Source: Limnanthes douglasii subsp. nivea (Eukaryota > Streptophyta > Magnoliopsida > Brassicales > Limnanthaceae). From it: a stretch of 64,000 bases of DNA. A program made the position numbers and the translations under genes. The notes below the pieces were generated by a model. The model was not told the DNA's origin, made no database searches, and saw only the letters and a program-made list of their open reading frames with translations. Positions 57,829 to 64,000 of this stretch are shown in pieces; the stretch's first letter is position 1; each line of letters opens with the position of its first letter. The stretch covers positions 271,940,770 to 272,004,769 of the forward strand of contig JAUPFV010000002.1 in assembly GCA_036936605.1 (NCBI GenBank), read 5' to 3'.

Positions 57829-58364
57829 CATTTGTGTAAATATTTACTTGTTTAAACATCCATGTAAATATTTGGGGGCATACTCTTTCCTCCCTGGTGG
57901 AATGGGGAGGTTTTAATGAGGTGTCCGGGCTTTTGAATAAAATTTGATGCCTTCTTAAAAATTTTCCAAGTGTTTTAAGTTTTGTCCTTTGTCACACTAT
58001 CCGAATTGAAATAACTAAGGGCTATTTAAACTCTAGCCGGAGAGCTTAAACACTCTCATTATGAAATAACTAAGGGCTATTTAAACTCTAGCCGAAGAAC
58101 TTAAACGCTCTCACTATGAGACAACTAAAGGCTACTTAAACTCTAGCTATCAAAATTAGAACAAACAATGAAAGAAGATGATAGTTGTACAGAACATAAA
58201 TATTCATTAAAATAACTTAAAATGCCTTGGCCTTCCAAGGACTTTTAAATGGTCAAAATAGAACAAAAAACCTATCCGGTCAGATACCGGACACCATTAC
58301 AAAAAAGGTGCCTTGGCCTTCCAAGGACTTTAGTCTGGATAAAAAGTAAAAAATAAATCATAAG
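57829..58364. other. Spacer between pol and the antisense gene, with tandem repeats
   Basis: This is the 3' meeting point of the two opposed genes. It holds the 55-bp repeat (58008-58150) and two copies of GCCTTGGCCTTCCAAGGACT (58223, 58311), each with an imperfect self-complementary core. Confidence 0.7.
58008..58150. repeat. 55-bp tandem repeat, 2.6 copies
   Basis: Units start at 58008, 58063 and 58118 (AAATAACTAAGGGCTATTTA, then CTCTAGCCGG or close variants). The copies differ at few positions. Confidence 0.88.
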
Positions 58365-61341
58365 TCAAGGTTGAGCCTTTGAAGATGGCTCACCTTCATC
58401 TACCTTCTTCTTTCCCTTGGGACCATCTTCCTCCTTGTCTGGGCTCTCTCCGGTTTTCTCTTCATCATCAGATAAGGATGCACTGGAGACTCCATACTGA
58501 TCGCCTTCGGCCATTGTATGATATGGAAGGTCATCATCGTCTACATAAAGCCACAAGTCCCCTAGGTTCCTCTTCAGAAATTTCTCATGGAAGAGTAGAA
58601 CCATGGCAGACCTTACCTTAGCATACATATCCTCCTGGGAGTCGATCACCTGGTTGGCATAAACATCGACCTTGGCTTGGATCTTGGCCTCTTGCTCCCT
58701 TAACAAAGTGTTTTTCTCCTCGGCAGCCTTGGACACTGTATTTTCAAGGGCAATCTTATCGTTGGTCAAGTTGGAGATAATTTGGTCTTTGGCTTTGGAT
58801 TCTCCATTTGAGGTAGCAAGGTCTTTCTCCAGACCAGACAGCTTCTCCCGAAGATCCCTTATGGTGTCCTCTAAAGAGGAGACTTTTGTGGTACTTGCCT
58901 TTTGCTTTCTCTTCAACTCCTCGGTTTCCTCCTTTAAAATGTCAGCATTGGAAGTGGCAGTGTGAAGGTCATTGGACAGCTTCTCTTTGTCAGACTTGAG
59001 ATCTTTGATGATATCAGCCTGGTTTCGGACTTGTTTCTCCAACACAAGTACATGCTGAACGTTGCTCAACAAAGAGTGGGCTATGGGATCCCTTTCACTA
59101 GAAATGCTAAAAGTCTTACCATTAAAAGTGACCGTGTTGGAGGTGCTTGGAGGAAGGTAAGGCCCGGCAAAGTCATCTCTGGGAAGATTGAGGAAGTATT
59201 CACCAAGCTCACCAAGACCGGTGATCTCTACTCCATCGATGTTGATATCTCCCCCCTCAACCTCATCGGTATGAAAGTCGCCCGAAATCTCCTCGGCATG
59301 CGTTGGGTCAGCAGGATCAGCACGGAAAGAAGGCTCCGGAGCCCGGAGAGAAAGCTCGTCTCCTTTAGAAGCTTTCTTCTTCTTGGCCTCCCGGTCTGTG
59401 CCTTCGCTTCCCTGTTTACGTTAGCTCTTGGAAGCCCTTGGAGGTTTTGGGAGGTTCGTTTCTTGCCTTTCAGTCTCTTGCTCCACCACTTGCAAGAGAG
59501 CAGCATCAATTTGGCTCCGGGCTGGCCCCTCCGGGTCTGTTGGAGCATCCTTCTCTGCATCATCAGGGTTAGCACCACCCACCACCTTCTTGCCCTTCTT
59601 CTTCTTGCCTTTCATCTTGCCTTTCATCTTGCTTGGGGCTTTGGCCCGGCCTAGCAAGAAGAGTCTCCCGTCCGGTTCATGGGTCCTCTTAAGCACAACA
59701 TCCGGAGGAGGCTGAGTGGTAAGCTCCTCCCAATTCAAGTCTCTCCGACCTGTGGTATTCCACAGGTGAGACCTTACCAAATTTCCACTGGTAAAAGCAG
59801 CATGGAATCGGTTCCCCCATCTCTCAGTAGCCTAGGCATTAATCTTGCCACAAGTAACCTGCCCGGCTTTCAGGTGGTCACTAAATTCCTTGGGCAGTTC
59901 TGCTAAGACAAAAGTAAGACCAATCAGTATAAACTAAGTCTAAAAAGAGAAAGAGACAAAAGTTCTAGGCAGAATGCTTACAGTCACTCCTCCACCTGCT
60001 TCTGAGGAGGCTTGGGTTCTCTCCGGATTTGATCTTCTTGCCGTTCTCCCAAGCGCCACTAACGAATAGGAACTGGGTCCTCCAATTCCTCTCTGCCTCC
60101 AACAGATTGTCCACAGCCTTGAAGTCATCCCCCATGTTAAAGTGGTAAAAGGGGATGTGGTGGTTTCTACAAAGGCTGACCACTGCAGCAAATTCCTCCG
60201 TCGGCAGAGGGATCCCGGACAGCCTTGATGCCATGATGCATGACATGAGGGTATACCAAGCGTTGGGGCTCAGCTGGCTCGGACAGAGTTTTATCAGATG
60301 GAAGTATCTGACAATCTCTGGATCCAATGGGAACTTGAGCCCCCAGTTGAATAGCTCCGTGAACATGACCACTTCGCTTAACTTGCAATCCATAGGAGTC
60401 TCTGGGTGTACAGGAATCCTGATCTTTACATTTTCTGGTATGCCCCACTTTGTACGCATCCTGCCCATCTCAACAGTGTGGATGAATGCGTAGTTGATTT
60501 TTTGTAAGGAGAGGAGGTAATTAACGCTGAACTTGTGAAAACAAGGCCCTACTCTTCCTTCAAGGCTCTCCGACAGATCCGGATGCCTCAAATACAGCTT
60601 CTCTTTGCCTTTGTCCTTCTTGGCAACTATCTCTTTACTGGTCTGACCGGAGGGCTCAGACTCAAATGGGGCCTCTTCAACAGAGTCCTCCATCACTTCC
60701 TCCATAATTATAGAAGGGATTTTAGCAGCTGTAGTGGGGGGAGGGTTCAAGTTTGACTCAGCCTTGTCTCCGGACTGTTGGGCCTCTGTGTTCTGTTGGC
60801 TTCTGGCCTCCGGTAGAGTTTCCGGAGCAGGTGTTTCTTTTTGGAGGCTTGAGCTGGTGCCCTCCGGACCGGACAGTCTATCCCTGGGGGCTCTAATAGG
60901 CACCTCTGACTCGGTGCTGCTGTCTTTTGCCCCTGACTTTGAGGGAGTGTTTTTGGACCCTTGGCCTCTAACTAACCGGCCTTTCCTCCTATCAACTAGC
61001 TTCTCAGGAGAGTGCTCCGTATCCGACCCCATTGCTATGAAGGGTGAGGGTTTTTTGAGGCTAGTGGCTGTAACTCCTGGCTCGACAGCAAGTTCTGATT
61101 CTTGGACCGAAGAACCAGAGATGATAGGAGAGAGGTTAGTTTGGAATAACTTTTTAGGCTTAGTGCCTTTGGAAGAAGATGAGCCTCGATCTGACTCTGT
61201 AGCAGAGGTGATTGGTCTGTCAACAGGCGAAGTGGGTAACCCTGCCGCAATTCGTCTTTCTCTTTCAACTTTTTGAGCCTTCTCTAACTCAGAAAGGTTG
61301 AGCCACCCGCCTTTAACAAGAGCGTTCCTCGCTGTAAACAT
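58365..61341 (-). pseudogene. Antisense gene of the Tat element (gypsy-associated extra ORF), spliced
   Basis: It runs opposite to gag-pol. Exon 1 (61341-59982) starts MFTARNALVKGGWLNLSELE, then a serine-rich acidic region. A conserved block follows (VGPCFHKFSVNYLLSLQKIN, MFTELFNWGLKFPLDPEIV, YTLMSCIMASRLSGIPLP), which resembles the Transposase_28 or putative gypsy-type transposon domain. An intron of 79 bases (59981-59903, GTAAGC to TTAG) is supported because splicing restores one frame through to 58365. Exon 2 holds KMKGKMKGKKKKGKK and a coiled coil of about 150 residues (58365-59072), ending acidic. The spliced frame is about 965 codons and is broken only by TAG at 59832-59834 and TAA at 59421-59423. 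Such extra ORFs are known in Tat elements; their function is unknown. A TATA box at 61445-61452 indicates its own promoter. Confidence 0.82.
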
Positions 61342-61444
61342 AAACTATCGAACAATGTTTTTGCTTTAGAGAGAGAGAGAGAGCTTTGGAAAATTTTGCA
61401 GAGTAAATGTGAAAGAGATGGTAAAACAGTAGAAAGTGAGTTTG

Positions 61445-61452
61445 TATTTATA
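61445..61452 (-). promoter_or_regulatory. TATA box of the Tat antisense gene
   Basis: TATAAATA on the minus strand, 104 bases upstream of the start codon at 61341, followed by a leader containing a TC repeat (GA run at 61368-61383 on the plus strand). It lies outside the LTR, so the gene has a promoter independent of the LTR. Confidence 0.7.
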
Positions 61453-61776
61453 GTAAATCTGAAAAAGGAAGTTGATTCCTAGGAGAATTCGAAAAGATTG
61501 GCAATGATTAAAAGACGGCGCTGATGTCACCACCTTTAATTAAGAGGTTGCTTTTCGAAGAAGGTGGGTTCAAAATTCAAGGTGAAAAAACGGCTGAAGA
61601 AACCAATCAGAGAGCGACACGTTTCCCACGAACTCTGGCAAAAACCGTTTTGAATTCGTGAAGCTTTATCTGTCCGGATAAACCCATAGCCCAAATTGAC
61701 AGACCTGTCCGGATTAACTACCCGTGATGTCGGACTATTTTTCAGGTCTTTGACAAGAGTATTTGCACAAACACCT

Positions 61777-61790
61777 AAAAAAGGGGCTCC
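61777..61790 (+). other. Polypurine tract of the younger Tat element
   Basis: AAAAAAGGGGCTCC abutting the 3' LTR; the place where plus-strand synthesis would start. Confidence 0.8.
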
Positions 61791-62198
61791 TGATGAGTCC
61801 AAGTTCTGCATGCTCCCCGGACAAGGACAGATCGGTCCAAGGCCTTCGGACCGGACAGATCTCTTCGAACGCTCTGACCATATGACTGTTCGAACTATGA
61901 CAAAAGTACTAAAAAACCTAAACACTACTTGACTAAGCTACTTGCTCTCCTACTTAGAGCTCATGGGTCTTTAAACATGACCCGGGTCCATTAAACATGA
62001 CCCGAAAGCCCATAAGGGCCCAAACATCAGGGTATAAATACCCAACCACCTGCATTAAGTGTGGGTAATGAGAATTAACTGCTACCAGCCAGCTTAATTA
62101 TCTCTCTACTCTCTACTCCAAACATATAACACCCACCTACTACTATAAAACTCCAACCAAATTACAAGCCTACCCCCAGGCAATAATTATCCACACCA
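61791..62198 (+). repeat. 3' LTR of the younger Tat element
   Basis: Direct repeat of 51721-52128 with the same length; TATAAATA at 62033-62040. Confidence 0.95.
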
Positions 62199-62357
62199 GC
62201 GGGGACGCCTCTACCTAGTTAATATGGTACTCAAAAGTCCTAAACTCTCATTTGGTAAAATATTCCTATATAAGTCAATCTTTATTTCACCGATTTTCAA
62301 ATATTTTTAGAGAGAGATATATTACTTAAACAAGAGATCAAAATTAGGGTGCTTGTA
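62199..62357 (+). promoter_or_regulatory. Promoter-proximal part of the older Tat antisense gene
   Basis: After the target-site duplication GCGGG, TATATAAG occurs at 62268-62275, 83 bases before the start codon at 62358. This spacing is close to that in the younger element. The younger Tat thus inserted about 70 bases upstream of this TATA box. Confidence 0.6.
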
Positions 62358-64000
62358 TGTTTACTGTGAGAACATCTCTAATCAAAGCGGGTTGGTTGAA
62401 TCTTTCTGAATTAGAGGAAGATAAAAAGAAAGCCCGAATCGTTGTTGGACTTTCTGCCTCGAGTAGTTAATACTCAAATTATCGATTACAGTGGGTCTTA
62501 CCCTTATAATCAAAACATTCCTCCAAATAATTATACAACCACTCAATCATCTAATTCACCCCCACATTCCTAAAAACCCTCTTATTCTCGAAAAGCCTAA
62601 AGTCTTCGAACACATTCAACATTCAAAACAATGAGATTAGATTCAGAGAATATAATTACAACTAGAATGACCAGTCGGCAACGAAATCTAAAGCTGTTAT
62701 AGAGTCGTTAGTACTGATTGATTCTCCTTTTTCTCTGAGTCCAAATAAACACTCATCTGCCCATAGAAGATGACGCTGGTACTTGACCAGTCTGTTCGTT
62801 AGAATCAGACCCTAAAATAATGGAAGAAGTTATGGAGGACATGGAATATTGTCCACTTGAAACGTCTGTTCAGACAGGGGAAAATTCCAAACTCTTTACT
62901 GAACAAATTCAGATAGGGAAGAAAGATAGGGGAAATAACAGCATTGTAGAAGAAGAGTCCGATGAGCTACCAATATCGCTGGCTAGACGTGTTGGCCCCA
63001 ATTTTAAGAAAGTAAGTATCAAATATCTCTTAGAACTAAATAAGATATCTTATACCTATTTTCATGATAAATAATTAGATGATGTACACACCAAATGAGG
63101 GTTTCCCAACATGATTAGAGTCAGGTTGCCTTAGGTCTGAGAAACTCTGACGAACTGTCGTTCGAACGAGTTAGTGGTTTTTACAGAATTGCTGAATTGG
63201 GGTCTTAGGTTTCTCTTAGATCCCAAAATTGTTAGATACTTTCAATTGGTTAGGTTATATCCAATCCAGGCTAGTAGGAACGCCCGGTTCACTTTGCTTG
63301 CCTGTATTATAACATCAAGGCTTTCCAAAATTCCTATGTCAATGGAGCAGATGGAATCTATTATAGGATTATGCGCAACTCTAAGATCCCATTTTACCAC
63401 TTCAACATGTGTAATGAGTTTAAAGTAGTTAACGACCTACTAGAAACAAATAGAATATGAAAAACATAGTTTTTTTATTAGCAGACCATGGGAAAATGAT
63501 CAGAAAATCTCTTCCTCAAAAGGGAATCCAAGCAAACTCACTAGATTCTAGAAGAGTCCAGGTAATCTTGCTTTAAAACTTATTTGGGTTTTTGTCTGTC
63601 TTGTTTTGTTTTAGATTTCTATTTATATTTATTTCCTCGTAGTTATTTTGAACCTCTTCACACATAATCTAAAAAGTGCACAAGTGACTTTTATGAAGTT
63701 GCACAACTGGGCAGAAAGAAAGTGGGAAACTGTTTTCATTGATGCTTTACTACGACAAATCTGACCCGTAGTCATCTTTGGAGAACTAGTTCTAAAAAGG
63801 AATTGTCATGGAAGGAATTTAATACTCTTCAGTTGTCCACTACCCTTCGAGGCTTCTAATGGGAAGATACATCTTCTAACAAGAATAAAATCCCCGAGTC
63901 ATATGGATAAACAAAAGAAAAAGGTACTTCGTGAAGTGTTGCTGAAAAAAATACCAAAGGTCAACCACACGAAATTCCTGCATCATTATTAGAAGCATAT
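62358..64000 (+). pseudogene. Antisense gene of the older Tat element (runs off the window)
   Basis: From ATG 62358 it reads MFTVRTSLIKAGWLNLSELE, parallel to the start of the younger antisense gene. MEEVMEDMEY and RRVGPNFKKVSIKYLLELNK (62820-63050) and VFTELLNWGLRFLLDPKIV with FTLLACIITSRLSKIPM (63174-63350) follow in the right order. A donor-like GTAATC lies at 63562, where the younger copy also has its intron. After it, KWETVFIDALL and RSHLWRTSSKKELSWKEF (about 63720-63830) match exon 2. Several stops and frameshifts break it. It is on the plus strand, so the parent element lies on the minus strand and extends past the window's right end. Confidence 0.82.

Larger units (their letters stand above)
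51721..62198 (+). mobile_element. Ty3/gypsy LTR retrotransposon, Tat lineage, with antisense gene
   Basis: LTRs of 408 bp each (51721-52128, 61791-62198), TG...CA, with about 13 differences by eye (about 3%), and a perfect target-site duplication GCGGG (51716-51720, 62199-62203). A primer-binding region TTGGCGACCATAGTGGGAGC follows the 5' LTR, and a polypurine tract AAAAAAGGGGCTCC precedes the 3' LTR. The order gag, protease, RT, RNase H, second RNase H, integrase, then a long gene on the opposite strand is the Tat layout. Gag is open but pol has many lesions, so this copy is not autonomous. It sits inside an older Tat element in reverse orientation. Confidence 0.96.

Noticed and set aside
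59428..61276. Plus-strand frames of 95-230 codons
   Set aside because: They are shadows of the antisense Tat gene, whose minus-strand frame is supported by homology to the older copy, splicing and a TATA box.

Overview
The window is nuclear DNA of a eudicot plant. It is AT-rich. It holds three recognisable host genes, two of them with many GT-AG introns, set among nested plant-type transposable elements (RNase H-bearing LINEs, Ty1/copia, Ty3/gypsy of the Tat type, PIF/Harbinger, MULE, and a tRNA-derived SINE). The species cannot be named from the sequence. The host genes are ARP3 of the Arp2/3 actin-nucleating complex (6677-10797, + strand, 9 exons, 427 aa), a small GPI-anchored arabinogalactan-like peptide (11515-11793, - strand) and the chaperonin subunit CCT5 (26238-30215, + strand, 9 exons, 535 aa). 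Both large proteins splice to the same length as their Arabidopsis counterparts. They are unrelated housekeeping neighbours, not a pathway cluster.

Layout. 1-5960: a LINE on the - strand, with decayed ORF1 and ORF2 that overlap by ATGA. 5961-11930: ARP3 and the small AGP-like gene. 11930-16822: AT-rich intergenic DNA with a SINE copy and the footprint of an old copia element. 16823-24132: a complete but dead copia element on the - strand with 649/648-bp LTRs, inserted beside an old direct repeat whose other copy lies at 24870-25185 and abuts a second SINE copy. 26019-30215: CCT5 with a site II promoter. 30191-31724: CCT5 3' end plus the left end of a MULE; this block recurs at 39450-41062. 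31725-37356: a PIF/Harbinger element with a divergent two-gene promoter over 83-bp tandem repeats, a nearly intact DDE transposase, a broken Myb-like gene, and a third small gene under a TATA box with four E2F-like sites. 38025-39449: a LINE fragment. 39933-45526: a full-length MULE with a plant-mobile-domain pseudogene, a small ORF homologous to the Harbinger third gene, and a FAR1-type transposase pseudogene. 45720-49480: a decayed Tat gag-protease fragment split by a 1.8-kb non-autonomous LTR element (46100-47879, TSD ATAAG). 50590-51000: a copia integrase scrap. 51060-64000: an old Tat element lying on the - strand, split by a younger 10.5-kb Tat element (51721-62198, + strand, TSD GCGGG). 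Both Tat copies carry an extra gene antisense to their own gag-pol.

The most interesting parts are: (1) the family of small ORFs shared by a Harbinger and a MULE, one of which has a promoter that looks S-phase controlled; (2) the spliced antisense gene of the Tat elements, with its own TATA box, far better preserved than pol on the same element; (3) the duplicated CCT5-tail/MULE block and the mismatched flanks of the Harbinger, which point to a recombination history; (4) palindromes placed near both ends of the MULE. ORF boundaries, splice sites, LTR ends and target-site duplications were read by eye. No database search was possible, so family names rest on recognised motifs.
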